Assembly (NCBI RefSeq): GCF_030818075.1
Contig: NZ_JAUSZZ010000001.1
Location: 3,703,689 to 3,767,688 of the forward strand
Length of the DNA stretch: 64,000 nucleotides
Reading direction: 5' to 3'
From: Microbacterium proteolyticum
GTDB taxonomy: Bacteria; Actinomycetota; Actinomycetes; Actinomycetales; Microbacteriaceae
A model generated the notes under the pieces. The model ran no database searches. It was not told where the DNA came from and saw only the letters and a list, made by a program, of their open reading frames with translations. Numbering within the stretch: the first letter of the stretch is position 1; each line of letters opens with the position of its first letter. Below, one piece after another: positions 25,569 to 33,250 of this stretch. Made by a program: the position numbers and the translations under genes.

Positions 25569-26444
25569 ATGCTTCCCGCCCTCGCCGTGCTCGCCGCGGC
25601 CCTGTGCTTCTCCACGACGGGCACCGCGCAGGCCCTTGCGGGCGTCGACGCCTCGCCCCTCGCCGTCGGCGCCGCGCGGATCGTGGTGGGCGGCGGCATC
25701 CTGGGTCTCCTCGCCCTGGCGAGGCAGACGCGTGCTCCCGCGCGCACGACGACGAGCGCCTCTCCCGCCGTCCTGGTCGCCGTCGGAGCGATCGGCGTGC
25801 TCGCCTATCAACCGCTCTTCTTCCTGGGCACGCGCGAGAACGGCGTCGCCATCGGAACCGTGGTGGCCCTCGGGTCGGCCCCGATCGCGACGGGGATCGT
25901 GGATGCCGTGCGGCTTCGCCGCGCACCCTCGACGCGCTGGATGCTCGCCACCGCCATCGCCCTCACCGGCGTCGTGCTGGTGTCGGGGGTGACCGGCGGG
26001 TCGATCGCCCTGGGCCCTGGCGGGCTGCTCGCCTCCGCGGGGGCCGGGATGTCGTACGCCCTCTATACGGTGTGCGGGAAGGCGCTGATCGAGAGGGGGT
26101 GGGACTCCACGCGGGTCATGGGCACCGTCTTCGGCGTGGCCGCCGTCGCCAGCGTGCCGGTGCTGGTGATCGCCGGGTCGTCGTGGCTCTTCACACCGAA
26201 CGGCCTCGGCCTCGCCCTCTGGCTCGGCCTGGTGACGACGACGGTCGCGTACCTGCTGTTCGGCTGGGGCCTGGCGCGACTGACGGCCGTGACGGTCTCG
26301 ACGCTGACTCTCGCCGAACCGCTCGCCGCGACGCTGCTCGGCCTGTTCGTGCTGCACGAGCAGCTCACCCCCGACCGGCGCTCTCGGCCTGACGCTCATC
26401 GCGGTGGGCCTCGCCGTGGTGTCGGCTCCGCCGCGGCGGCGTGA
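25569..26444 (+). CDS. EamA/DMT-family exporter, C-terminus frameshifted
   Basis: Drug/metabolite transporter with ten expected helices in two EamA repeats: 'LPALAVLAAALCFSTTGTAQAL' opens the first, and 'LASAGAGMSYALYTVCGKALIERG' the second. The reading frame is intact up to 'FVLHEQLTP'. A run of five C at 26368-26372 then shifts it, and the encoded tail becomes Arg/Gly-rich. With one C fewer, the frame reads LTPTGALGLTLIAVGLAVV and ends at 26475, the normal last helix. Thus the sequence has either a genuine frameshift or a base-calling error. The corrected gene would overlap the following GntR gene by 20 bp. Confidence 0.8.
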   Translation: MLPALAVLAAALCFSTTGTAQALAGVDASPLAVGAARIVVGGGILGLLALARQTRAPARTTTSASPAVLVAVGAIGVLAYQPLFFLGTRENGVAIGTVVALGSAPIATGIVDAVRLRRAPSTRWMLATAIALTGVVLVSGVTGGSIALGPGGLLASAGAGMSYALYTVCGKALIERGWDSTRVMGTVFGVAAVASVPVLVIAGSSWLFTPNGLGLALWLGLVTTTVAYLLFGWGLARLTAVTVSTLTLAEPLAATLLGLFVLHEQLTPDRRSRPDAHRGGPRRGVGSAAAA

Positions 26445-26455
26445 GGAGGTCCCGG

Positions 26456-27316
26456 ATGCCACGGCCCGCGCGTGACGCCGGACCCACCCGCGGCGGGGCC
26501 CACGGCCTCGGCACGGACGAGCTCCGCGACGCCGGACCCACCCGCGGCGGGGCCCACGACCCCGGCACGAACGAGCGCCGCGACGCCTCCGGCCGCGCGA
26601 CGGAGGCTGCCGCCGCTCCCCGCCCGGCCGCACCGACAGGGCCACGCGCCGCAGACCTGGTCGCCGACGCCGTGCGCACCGGCATCCTGTCGGGTGAGCT
26701 CGCCCCGGGCACGCCCCTGCGCGAAGAGGAGTTGAGCGCGATTCACGGCGTCTCGCGACACACGGCGCGCACGGCACTCGCGACACTCACCGCCGAGCGC
26801 CTCGCCACGGCTGAGCCCTACCGTGGGGTGCGGGTCGCGCTGCTCGACGACGATGCCCTCGTCGCGTTGCAGCAGTTGCGGTGCGCCCTCGAGACCGAGG
26901 CGCTGCGCATCGTGCGGGAGGTCGGCATCCATCCCCCCGGTGTCGACGCAGCGCTCGACGACCTCGCCGCGGCCGAGACGGCGGGCGACTGGCCGGCCAC
27001 GCTGGCCGCGCACGCCCGCGTGCACCTCGCACTCGTCGAGGCGGCCGGATCGCCGCGCATCGCCGAGGAGTACCGCCGGCTCGATTCGGAGATGCACCTG
27101 CTGCTGACGCACGTGCGGCCTGCGTACGCGCCCGGCTCCCTCACCGCCGAGCATCGCGCGTACGTCGCGGCGGCGTTGGCAGACCCCGAGCGGGCCGTCC
27201 GTGCCCACCTCGAGCACTCGACGCGCGCCATCATCGACGGACGCCGGTCCGCCACACGACGACATATGCCGTCACCTCTCGAAACGCTCGGTGCTCCGGC
27301 GCGGCGGAGGGGTTAG
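26456..27316 (+). CDS. GntR/FadR-family transcriptional regulator with repeated N-terminal tail
   Basis: 286-residue regulator. A winged helix ('AADLVADAVRTGILSGELAPGTPLREEELSAIHGVSRHTARTALATL' in parts, ~residues 63-110) precedes an FCD-type helical effector domain, with the metal-binding Asp/His residues in 'AHARVHLALVEAAG' and 'EHRAYVAAAL'. The first 50 residues are a Gly/Arg/Asp-rich tail containing two 18-residue tandem repeats (DAGPTRGGAH...). ATG at 26456 is chosen because GAGGAGG lies six bases upstream. Position beside the exporter suggests it controls it. Confidence 0.85.
   Translation: MPRPARDAGPTRGGAHGLGTDELRDAGPTRGGAHDPGTNERRDASGRATEAAAAPRPAAPTGPRAADLVADAVRTGILSGELAPGTPLREEELSAIHGVSRHTARTALATLTAERLATAEPYRGVRVALLDDDALVALQQLRCALETEALRIVREVGIHPPGVDAALDDLAAAETAGDWPATLAAHARVHLALVEAAGSPRIAEEYRRLDSEMHLLLTHVRPAYAPGSLTAEHRAYVAAALADPERAVRAHLEHSTRAIIDGRRSATRRHMPSPLETLGAPARRRG
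26474..26581 (+). repeat. 54-bp tandem repeat encoding the GntR N-terminal tail
   Basis: GACGCCGGACCCACCCGCGG starts at 26474 and again at 26528. The 54-bp period keeps the frame and gives two copies of an 18-residue unit plus a partial third start. Confidence 0.85.
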
Positions 27317-27329
27317 CGTGGGGTCACAT

Positions 27330-27405
27330 CGCGGCGATCCGGGCGGTCCCGGGCCTCGGCTCATAACCGGAGGCGTGGCGGGTTCGACTCCCGCCGTCGC
27401 GTCCA
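27330..27405 (+). tRNA. tRNA-Met(CAT)-like gene, unusual D arm
   Basis: A 76-nt cloverleaf can be drawn. Acceptor CGCGGCG pairs with CGTCGCG (one G-T). The T arm is GCGGG-TTCGACT-CCCGC, fully paired with the invariant TTCGA. The anticodon loop is CTCATAA (CAT). The 3' end is T-CCA. The D stem CCGG/CCGG pairs, but T8, A14 and A21 are not conserved and the anticodon stem has a C-A mismatch and a G-T pair. It could be a functional divergent tRNA, a decayed copy, or a tRNA-derived attachment remnant. A covariance-model search was not possible. Confidence 0.5.
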
Positions 27406-27453
27406 CTTCCCGCGGAGACACGGCCCATGCTGTGCCGCAGTCCGGTGCGGCGG

Positions 27454-27795
27454 CTACGACTCGACCGGCGCGCTCTTGCCTCGAGCCGCGGGCCGTCGCT
27501 TGCGCACCTCGCGCAGCACGATCTGCTCGGGGCAGACCGTCGACAAGAAGTCCCCGACCGAGAGCGCGAGGCGCTCCCCCACCAGCGAGTACAGGATGCG
27601 ATTGGCATCCCGACGCTCGGTCACGAGTCCCGCCTGGCGGAGCACTCCGAGATGACGCGAGATCGTCGGGCCGCTGGCGTCGAACCGCGCGGCGATCTCG
27701 CCGGCCGCCATCTCGCCATCCTTGAGGTCTTGCAGGATCTGGCGTCGCGTCGGGTGCGCCAGGGCGGCGAAGATGTCGGATGCCGCGTCGCTCAT
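27454..27795 (-). CDS. ArsR-family repressor (autorepressor of divergent DUF2071 pair)
   Basis: 113-residue winged-helix protein of ArsR type: 'IFAALAHPTRRQILQDLKDGEM' then recognition helix region 'GEIAARFDASGPTISRHLGVLRQAGLV'. It has no metal-binding Cys motif in the recognition helix, so it is probably a non-metal ArsR (SdpR/YdfF-like). ATG at 27795 is preferred over 27804 because TAGATT ends seven bases before it. The intergenic region to the divergent gene contains two TAGC-N6-GCTA palindromes, one overlapping the -10. Confidence 0.82.
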   Translation of the reverse strand: MSDAASDIFAALAHPTRRQILQDLKDGEMAAGEIAARFDASGPTISRHLGVLRQAGLVTERRDANRILYSLVGERLALSVGDFLSTVCPEQIVLREVRKRRPAARGKSAPVES

Positions 27796-27802
27796 GGCAT
27801 CC

Positions 27803-27843
27803 AATCTAGCACTCTCGCTAAATACTGTGTAGCTTCTTCGCTA
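27803..27843. promoter_or_regulatory. Paired TAGC-N6-GCTA operators with -10 TAGATT
   Basis: TAGCACTCTCGCTA (27807-27820) and TAGCTTCTTCGCTA (27830-27843) are matching 14-bp palindromes, 23 bp centre to centre. The minus-strand -10 TAGATT (27803-27808) overlaps the first, and the second precedes the divergent gene's AAGGAG site. Binding by the ArsR protein would control both directions. Confidence 0.6.
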
Positions 27844-27861
27844 ATAAGCAAAGGAGTGGAC

Positions 27862-28617
27862 ATGACAACGGAACTCGACCGCACGGTCCGGGCAACGGGC
27901 GCACCTCGAACGCCGCGGATGGCCGCCGTCATCACTCGCCGCGCACTCGTGAACTATCGAGTGGATCCCGGGATCGCGCAGAGCCTTCTGCCCGACGGGC
28001 TGCACCCTCAACTGATCAATGGCAGCGCGGTGGCGGGCGTCTGCCTCATCCGGCTCGACTCCTTCCGCCCGGCAGCGATTCGCCCGGCCATCGGCCTCGC
28101 CAGCCGAAGCACCGCACACCGCATCGCGGTGGAATGGGAGAACGCGACGGGGCGGCACACGGGGGTCTACATCCCGCGTCGCCACAGTGCCTCGCGACTT
28201 GCCCGGGCGGCCGGCGGGCGGGTCTTCCCCGGCCTGTATGCGCGCGCCTCCGTCACCTTCCGCGACACCGACGGCAAGATCCACGCCCGCGTCGACGCTG
28301 AAGATCTCCGCGTGCGGATGAATGCTCGCCGCGGCCCCGGAGTCGCCTTCCACAGCGAGCTGTTCACCACCCTCGAGGAGTCCTCGGAGTTCTTCCGGAA
28401 AGACCCCGTGGGATGGTCGCCATCCCGGTCGGGGGCACTCGAGGGCCTGCGCCTCGACACCGACGCCTGGCGCGTCGACCCGCTCGAGGTCACCGACCTG
28501 GCGTCGTCGTTCTTCGACGCCCTGCCCCGAGGCTCCGCCGTCTTCGACCACGCGTTCCTCATGCGCGACGTGCCGGCGCGATGGAGCAGCCCCGCGGAGC
28601 CGTCGCCCGTCGCGTGA
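27862..28617 (+). CDS. DUF2071-family protein
   Basis: 251-residue cytoplasmic protein similar to DUF2071 (YqjF-type) family: 'ALVNYRVDPGIAQSLLPDGLHPQLINGSAVAGVCLIRLDSFRP' in segments near the N-terminus, then 'VAFHSELFTTLEESSEFFRKD' and 'FDHAFLMRDVPARW' at the C-terminus. The fold resembles acetoacetate decarboxylase-like proteins, but no catalytic lysine can be assigned and function is unknown. AAAGGAG ribosome site is well placed. Divergent from, and probably repressed by, the ArsR gene. Confidence 0.75.
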   Translation: MTTELDRTVRATGAPRTPRMAAVITRRALVNYRVDPGIAQSLLPDGLHPQLINGSAVAGVCLIRLDSFRPAAIRPAIGLASRSTAHRIAVEWENATGRHTGVYIPRRHSASRLARAAGGRVFPGLYARASVTFRDTDGKIHARVDAEDLRVRMNARRGPGVAFHSELFTTLEESSEFFRKDPVGWSPSRSGALEGLRLDTDAWRVDPLEVTDLASSFFDALPRGSAVFDHAFLMRDVPARWSSPAEPSPVA

Positions 28618-28636
28618 AGACTGTCATGCTGGAGGC

Positions 28637-28861
28637 ATGGCCTCCCCCGCACCTCAGGACGTCTCGGTCGGCAGCGAGATGATCCGCCTCGGCTCGTTCA
28701 TGAAGTACGCCGGCATGCTCGACTCCGGCGGCGACGTGAAAGAGGCGATCATCGACGGCTACGTCGAGGTCAACGGCGAGATCGATCGCCGCCGCGGTCG
28801 GCAGCTGCAGGTCGGCGACGTCGTGACGTTCGAGGGGCGCTCCTTCCGCGTTCAGGCCTGA
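28637..28861 (+). CDS. S4-domain RNA-binding protein (YaaA/RlbA-like)
   Basis: 74-residue protein that is essentially one S4 domain: 'MIRLGSFMKYAGMLDSGGDVKEAIIDGYVEVNG' (in parts) followed by the basic RNA-contact turn 'RRRGRQLQVGDVV'. Small S4 proteins of this type bind structured RNA, often ribosomal, though the target is unknown. GGAGG is directly upstream of the ATG. Confidence 0.85.
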   Translation: MASPAPQDVSVGSEMIRLGSFMKYAGMLDSGGDVKEAIIDGYVEVNGEIDRRRGRQLQVGDVVTFEGRSFRVQA

Positions 28862-28955
28862 GCGGGCACGGGTCCCGAGCCGCCGCAGACCGCGCTCCGC
28901 GGCTGTCGGAGACGGCGGGTGTTCACGCGGAGAGAGCGTCGGATTGTCACTCGGA

Positions 28956-29056
28956 CGTAAATGGTCGCCGTCGGCGGGCCCCCGGCGTAAATGGTTGGGG
29001 TCGGTTCTGTAAGAGCCTCGTCACCGCCCCGGGACGCGCGAAAATCGACCATTAGC
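28956..29056. promoter_or_regulatory. CGTAAATGGT direct repeats and inverted copy before OPA/aminotransferase operon
   Basis: CGTAAATGGTCGCCGTCGG (28956) and CGTAAATGGTTGGGGTCGG (28986) are direct repeats exactly 30 bp apart. A third, inverted copy (CGACCATTAGCG, 29045-29056) is 50 bp before the start codon. A candidate operator set for the GntR regulator at the end of the operon. Confidence 0.45.
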
Positions 29057-29105
29057 GTCGTGCCGACCCACCCGACCGACGGCGTGGGCGGAGGAGCTGA
29101 GACCC

Positions 29106-30455
29106 ATGACCGACACGCCCTTGACGGCTGAGAGAGGAACGGCGGCGAACCGCATGCGCACCGTTCGGCACTGGCAGGTGCGCATCTTCGCGATCACCTG
29201 GATCGCCTACGCCGCGTTCTACGTGACCCGACAGGCGATGTCGGCAGCGAAGCTCGGCATCCTGGACGACCCGACGGCCAGTGAGTTCCTCACCCGAGAG
29301 ATGCTGGGCAACCTCGACGCCGCCTACCTCATCGCCTACGCCGTGGGGCAGTTCGTGTGGGGGAGCATCGCCGACCGGTGGGGCGCACGTGTCGTGATCA
29401 TCGGCGGTCTGATCAGCTCGGCCGCCGCGGCTCTGCTGATGGGCGTCGTGCCGGCGCTCGTGCTCTTCCTGCCACTGGTGATCGTCCAGGGCCTCGCGCA
29501 GTCGTCAGGGTGGGGACCCCTGCTGAAGAACGTGTCGCAGTTCTTCTCCCCCGCCACGCGCGGGCGCGTCATCGGGTTCTGGTCGACGACGTATGTCTTC
29601 GGCGGACTCGTCGGCGCACCCCTGGCCGGGTGGTTCGCGTACTCCGTGTTCGACTCGTGGCGGGCCGCCTTCATCGCGGCGGCGCTCATCGTGGCGGCGG
29701 TCGCCGTGCTGTTCGCGATCTTCCAGCGCAACGCCCCCGAGGACGCCGGGCTCGTTCGTGAAAGCGCCGTGGACACCACCGGCGACGCGGTCCCCGCTCC
29801 CCGGCGCACCCGCTCCACTTTCCAGGCTCTTCGCGACGCTCTGCGCAACCGCGACGTCGTGCGCCTCGGGGCGGTGTACTTCCTCCTCAAGCCCGCCCGA
29901 TACGCGATCCTGCTGTGGGGCCCGATCATCGCGGTCGAACGCATCCCCGATCTCGACTTCCTGTCGGCCATCGTGCTGCCGGTCACGTTCGGCGTCGCCG
30001 GACTCGCCGCTCCCATCGTGGCCGGGTGGGTCTCCGACACCCTCTTCGGCGCGCGACGCGCTCCGGTGGCCGTCATCGCCCTCGTGGTCACCGCCGCCTG
30101 CTTGGCTCTGTTCTACCCGCTCACGGCCACGGGATCGGTGTGGGGTCTGGCACTGATGTTCGCCGCTCTCGGTTTCGCCCTGTACAGCGCCGACTCGGTC
30201 GTGTCCGCGGTCGCTGCGGTCGACTTCGGCACCGACGACTCCGCCGCGGCATCCATCGGCTTCGTCAACGGCGCCGGCGCCGTGGGAGCCGTGCTCGGGG
30301 GCCTGCTCCCCGGCTACTTCGAAGGGTCGACGCTGTTCCTCGTGTTCGGCGGCGCGACGGTGGTCGCCGCGCTCATCCTGGCGCCGAGCTGGAACCGGAT
30401 GCCGTCCGAGCCGATCGACGAGAAGATCGTCGCTGCCGAGGGGGTGGCGCGATGA
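29106..30455 (+). CDS. OPA-family organophosphate:phosphate antiporter-like MFS protein
   Basis: 449-residue transporter with twelve helices. The N-terminal 'WIAYAAFYVTRQAMSAAKLGI' and the block 'QGLAQSSGWGPLLKNVSQFF' / 'RGRVIGFWSTTYVFGG' match GlpT/UhpT-type carriers, where the paired basic residues bind phosphate. So the substrate is likely a phosphorylated compound. It is first in a three-gene operon; its stop overlaps the aminotransferase ATG (ATGA). GGAGGA lies about ten bases before the start. Confidence 0.82.
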   Translation: MTDTPLTAERGTAANRMRTVRHWQVRIFAITWIAYAAFYVTRQAMSAAKLGILDDPTASEFLTREMLGNLDAAYLIAYAVGQFVWGSIADRWGARVVIIGGLISSAAAALLMGVVPALVLFLPLVIVQGLAQSSGWGPLLKNVSQFFSPATRGRVIGFWSTTYVFGGLVGAPLAGWFAYSVFDSWRAAFIAAALIVAAVAVLFAIFQRNAPEDAGLVRESAVDTTGDAVPAPRRTRSTFQALRDALRNRDVVRLGAVYFLLKPARYAILLWGPIIAVERIPDLDFLSAIVLPVTFGVAGLAAPIVAGWVSDTLFGARRAPVAVIALVVTAACLALFYPLTATGSVWGLALMFAALGFALYSADSVVSAVAAVDFGTDDSAAASIGFVNGAGAVGAVLGGLLPGYFEGSTLFLVFGGATVVAALILAPSWNRMPSEPIDEKIVAAEGVAR

Positions 30456-31786
30456 GCGGCTCCAGCATCATGGAGGCCAACAGCTTCCGCGGGTTCGCCG
30501 CCGACGGCGACGAGACCGACCTGCAGCGGCTCATCGGCCGGCGTCAGCGCGTGCTGGGCGGGGCGTACCGCCTGTTCTACCGCGAGCCCGTGCACCTCGT
30601 GCGCGGTGAGGGTGCGCGCCTGTGGGACGCGGAGGGCCGCGAGTACATCGACATGTACAACAACGTCGCGAGCCTCGGCCACTGCCACCCGGCCGTCGTC
30701 GCCGCGGTCACCGAGCAGATGTCCCGCTTGAACACGCACACCCGCTACGTGCACGAGACCATCGTGGACTACACCGAACGCCTGTTGGAGACGTTCCCCG
30801 CGCACATCGATCGGGCGATGTACATGTGCACGGGCTCGGAGGCGAACGACCTGGCGATCCGCGTCGCGCGGCAGTACACCGGCCACCGCGGCATCATCGT
30901 CACAGCCGAGGCGTACCACGGCACGAGCGACCTGACCAGTGGAGCATCGCCGGCCCTCGGATCGGGCCAGCCCCTCGCCCCGGAGGTGCGAACGGTCGCC
31001 GCCCCCGACACCTACCGGGAGGGGGATGCCGCGGGTGCGAGGTTCGCCGCCGACGTGCGCGCCGCGATCGCCGACCTCGACGAGCACGGATACGGTGTCG
31101 CCGGCCTGCTGGTGGACTCGATCCTCTCCTCCGACGGGGTGCTCCCCGGGCCGCGGGGCATGCTCTCCGACGCGGCGGCTGCGGTTCGGGCGGGCGGCGG
31201 CGTGGTGATCGCCGACGAGGTGCAGCCCGGCTTCGGACGCACCGGCGAGACGTTCTGGGGGTTCGACCGTCATCGTCTGGACCCCGAGATCGTCACGCTC
31301 GGCAAGCCCATGGGCAACGGGATGCCGGTCTCGGGCCTCGTCGCCCGGGGCGACGTGCTCGCCGCCTTCAGCGACCACCTGCCGTACTTCAACACGTTCG
31401 GCGGCAACCCCGTATCGATGGCCGCGGCATCTGCGGTGCTGCGCACGCTGCAGGAGGAGCGCCTGATGCAGCACAGCGCTCGCGTCGGCGAGGAGCTCCT
31501 CGAGCGCCTGTCGATGCTGGCGCTGACGCACCCGCTCGTCGGCGACGTGCGCGGGGCGGGACTGTTCATCGGTTTCGAGCTCGTCAGCGATCGCGACACC
31601 AAGGAGCCCGCGACCGTGGCGGCACTGCGGGTCCTCGAGGAATTGCGCCGACGGGGCGTGCTGACCTCCGTCGCCGGGCCCCACGGCAATGTCTTGAAGT
31701 TGCGACCCCCGCTGGCCTTCCAGTCCTCCGACATCGATCCGGTCATCGACGCGTTGGACGAGGCCCTGTCGGTGGTCGAACATTGA
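30452..31786 (+). CDS. Class III PLP aminotransferase, ethanolamine-phosphate phospho-lyase-like
   Basis: 444-residue PLP enzyme. PLP lysine is Lys285 in 'TLGKPMGNGMP'; other signatures are 'NNVASLGHCHPAVVAAVTEQM', 'LNTHTRYVHETIVDYTERL', 'CTGSEANDLAIRVARQYTG' and 'IADEVQPGFGRTGETFWGF'. The LNT-x-TRY and GKPMGNG-x-P blocks resemble the AGXT2L/ETNPPL group, which splits phosphoethanolamine into acetaldehyde, ammonia and phosphate. A plain omega-aminotransferase remains possible. The partner transporter for organophosphates favours the phospho-lyase reading. Translation is coupled to the transporter gene by a 4-bp overlap. Confidence 0.78.
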   Translation: MSGSSIMEANSFRGFAADGDETDLQRLIGRRQRVLGGAYRLFYREPVHLVRGEGARLWDAEGREYIDMYNNVASLGHCHPAVVAAVTEQMSRLNTHTRYVHETIVDYTERLLETFPAHIDRAMYMCTGSEANDLAIRVARQYTGHRGIIVTAEAYHGTSDLTSGASPALGSGQPLAPEVRTVAAPDTYREGDAAGARFAADVRAAIADLDEHGYGVAGLLVDSILSSDGVLPGPRGMLSDAAAAVRAGGGVVIADEVQPGFGRTGETFWGFDRHRLDPEIVTLGKPMGNGMPVSGLVARGDVLAAFSDHLPYFNTFGGNPVSMAAASAVLRTLQEERLMQHSARVGEELLERLSMLALTHPLVGDVRGAGLFIGFELVSDRDTKEPATVAALRVLEELRRRGVLTSVAGPHGNVLKLRPPLAFQSSDIDPVIDALDEALSVVEH

Positions 31787-31789
31787 CCC

Positions 31790-32533
31790 ATGACGACGGG
31801 CTCGGCCGGGGAGGTCGCGCAGCAGCGACTGCGTGAATGGATGACGGCCAACGCGTTCCTCCCCGGCGAGCGCCTCGGGAGCGAGCGTGGCCTCGCGGAG
31901 CGGTTCGGCGTCAGCCGGGCCGCTCTGCGCTGGGCCCTGGACCGTCTCGAAGCGGGCAACGAGGTGCGTCGCGCGATGGGCCGCACCGGCGGCGTCTTCG
32001 CCGACGACGGCAAGCTGCAGCGGCAGGTCAACACGACCCTGGGCGTGCCGGCGATCGCGCGTCAGCAGGGGTACGACGTCACGACCACGGTCCGGGGGTG
32101 CGACGTCGTCAAGGCCAGCCCCGCGCAGGCCCGCGCTCTGCGCCTGGACCCGGGCTCACCCGTCGTGCGGATCCGGCGACTGCGCAGCGTGAAGGGCATG
32201 AGCTGGTCGCTCGACGAATCGGTACTCCCGGCCGCGCGCTTCCCCGGTGTCGAACGCGCGGATCTGTCGGGCTCGCTGTACGCCCTGCTGCGCGATGCCT
32301 TCTCTCTGCGCATCGGCAGGACGGAGGAGACGGTGGAAGGTGTCTCAGCGGATGCCGAGCAGGCCGATGCGCTGGACGTCGATCGGGGCGCGTCGCTTCT
32401 CATGCTCCGCCGCATCGCCTGGGACGACGCGGGGATGCCGTTCGAGTGGGCGCTCGACGCCTTCCGTGCCGATCGCACCCGCCTGCAGCTCGCGCCGTTG
32501 CCCGCCAACTGGAAACGTCACGGGGACGCCTGA
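31790..32533 (+). CDS. GntR/UTRA-family regulator of the organophosphate cassette
   Basis: 247-residue regulator: winged helix in residues ~8-70 ('LGSERGLAERFGVSRAALRWALDRLEAG') and a UTRA ligand domain ('VVRIRRLRSVKGMSWSLDESVLPAARFPG', 'LLMLRRIAWDDAGMPFEWALDAFRADRTRL' in parts). UTRA members sense small, often phosphorylated, metabolites (PhnF, NagR types). The gene begins three bases after the aminotransferase stop and the operon ends in a terminator, so it is probably the local regulator. Confidence 0.85.
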   Translation: MTTGSAGEVAQQRLREWMTANAFLPGERLGSERGLAERFGVSRAALRWALDRLEAGNEVRRAMGRTGGVFADDGKLQRQVNTTLGVPAIARQQGYDVTTTVRGCDVVKASPAQARALRLDPGSPVVRIRRLRSVKGMSWSLDESVLPAARFPGVERADLSGSLYALLRDAFSLRIGRTEETVEGVSADAEQADALDVDRGASLLMLRRIAWDDAGMPFEWALDAFRADRTRLQLAPLPANWKRHGDA

Positions 32534-32558
32534 GACGACGCCACCGTCGGCAGACGAA

Positions 32559-32589
32559 GGGCCCGCCTCTCCGGAGGAGAAGCGGGCCC
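32559..32589 (+). terminator. Rho-independent-like terminator after GntR cassette
   Basis: GGGCCCGC (32559-32566) pairs with GCGGGCCC (32582-32589), and the inner CTCTCC/GGAGAG-like bases extend the stem. It is also the 3' side of the convergent His-rich gene. Confidence 0.7.
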
Positions 32590-32632
32590 CGGTCCGGCAC
32601 CCCGCGTTCACGCCACGGGATGCCGTCACACC

Positions 32633-32929
32633 TCAGTGCTCGTCGTAGTGGTCGGCGTGCAGCGAGTGACGGTGGCCGTCGTGAACGTAGTCGACGTGGT
32701 CGTCGTGCTCGACCTTCTCGTGCCCGCAGTCGTCGCCGTGCGCGTGCTCGTCGACCGTGTGCTCGGCCTTCGACTCGTGCTCGTCGTAGTGGTCGCCGTG
32801 CAGGGCGTGGTGGTGGGTGCCGTGCACGTAGTCGACGTGGTCGCCGTGCTCGATCTTCTGGTGGCCGCAGTCGTCGCCGTGGGCGTGCTCGTCGACGGTG
32901 TGCTCGGCGTGCGTCTCGGTCGTGCTCAT
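32633..32929 (-). CDS. Histidine-rich metal-binding repeat protein
   Basis: 98-residue acidic, His-rich protein made of two ~45-residue tandem repeats, each with 'EHTVDEHAHGDDCGH', then 'DHVDYVH' and 'LH(G/A)DHYDEH'. Each repeat has one Cys (DDCGH) and about a dozen His. No signal peptide is present, so it would buffer or deliver zinc (or nickel/copper) in the cytoplasm. Its ATG overlaps the stop of the preceding ArsR/SmtB gene, so the two are one operon. I know no named family for it. Confidence 0.82.
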   Translation of the reverse strand: MSTTETHAEHTVDEHAHGDDCGHQKIEHGDHVDYVHGTHHHALHGDHYDEHESKAEHTVDEHAHGDDCGHEKVEHDDHVDYVHDGHRHSLHADHYDEH

Positions 32930-33234
32930 TCTTCGTTCCCCTGGTCGTTCGGTTCTTGAACGTGGGCGATCGCATCGAGCACGACGTGCGAGACGTGCTG
33001 GTCGGCGAGGGAGTATCGGATCTCCTTGCCCTCGCGCTCCGAGCTCACCAGGCCCGCCTGCCGCAACGTCCGCAGGTGCTGTGACACCAACGGCTGCGAC
33101 AGACCGGCCTCCTCGGCGAGCGCACCGACGGTCAGCGGTTCGCGGCTCAGCAGCCAGACGAGCGCGAGACGCGCTTCGTTGCCGAGAACCTTGAACAGCT
33201 CCGCGGCCTCGTCGAGCCCGGCGATCTTGTCCAC
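32926..33234 (-). CDS. ArsR/SmtB-family metal-responsive repressor
   Basis: 102-residue winged-helix repressor: 'AAELFKVLGNEARLALVWLLSREPLTVGALAEEAGLSQPLVSQHLRTLRQAGLV' in segments, wing 'SEREGKEIRYSLAD', and C-terminal helix 'QHVSHVVLDAIAHVQE'. The helix has the D/H-x2-H-x10-H pattern of alpha5 zinc sites (His near 'QHVSHVV' and 'IAHVQE'), as in SmtB/CzrA. GTG start at 33234. It shares an operon with the His-rich protein, and an ACACAT-N12-ATGTGT inverted repeat lies just upstream. Confidence 0.85.
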   Translation of the reverse strand: MDKIAGLDEAAELFKVLGNEARLALVWLLSREPLTVGALAEEAGLSQPLVSQHLRTLRQAGLVSSEREGKEIRYSLADQHVSHVVLDAIAHVQEPNDQGNEE

Positions 33235-33250
33235 TCGTTCATCTCACCGC

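Noticed and set aside
25401..26786. N-terminal extension of the membrane protein gene to 773 residues
   Set aside because: The extension lies antisense to the EamA gene, is Arg/Gly-rich, and the TACCGT/ATG at 25400 gives a sound start.
27427..27861. Extension of the DUF2071 gene upstream to 396 residues
   Set aside because: The extension runs antisense through the ArsR gene and its operators; AAAGGAG six bases before ATG 27862 fixes the start.
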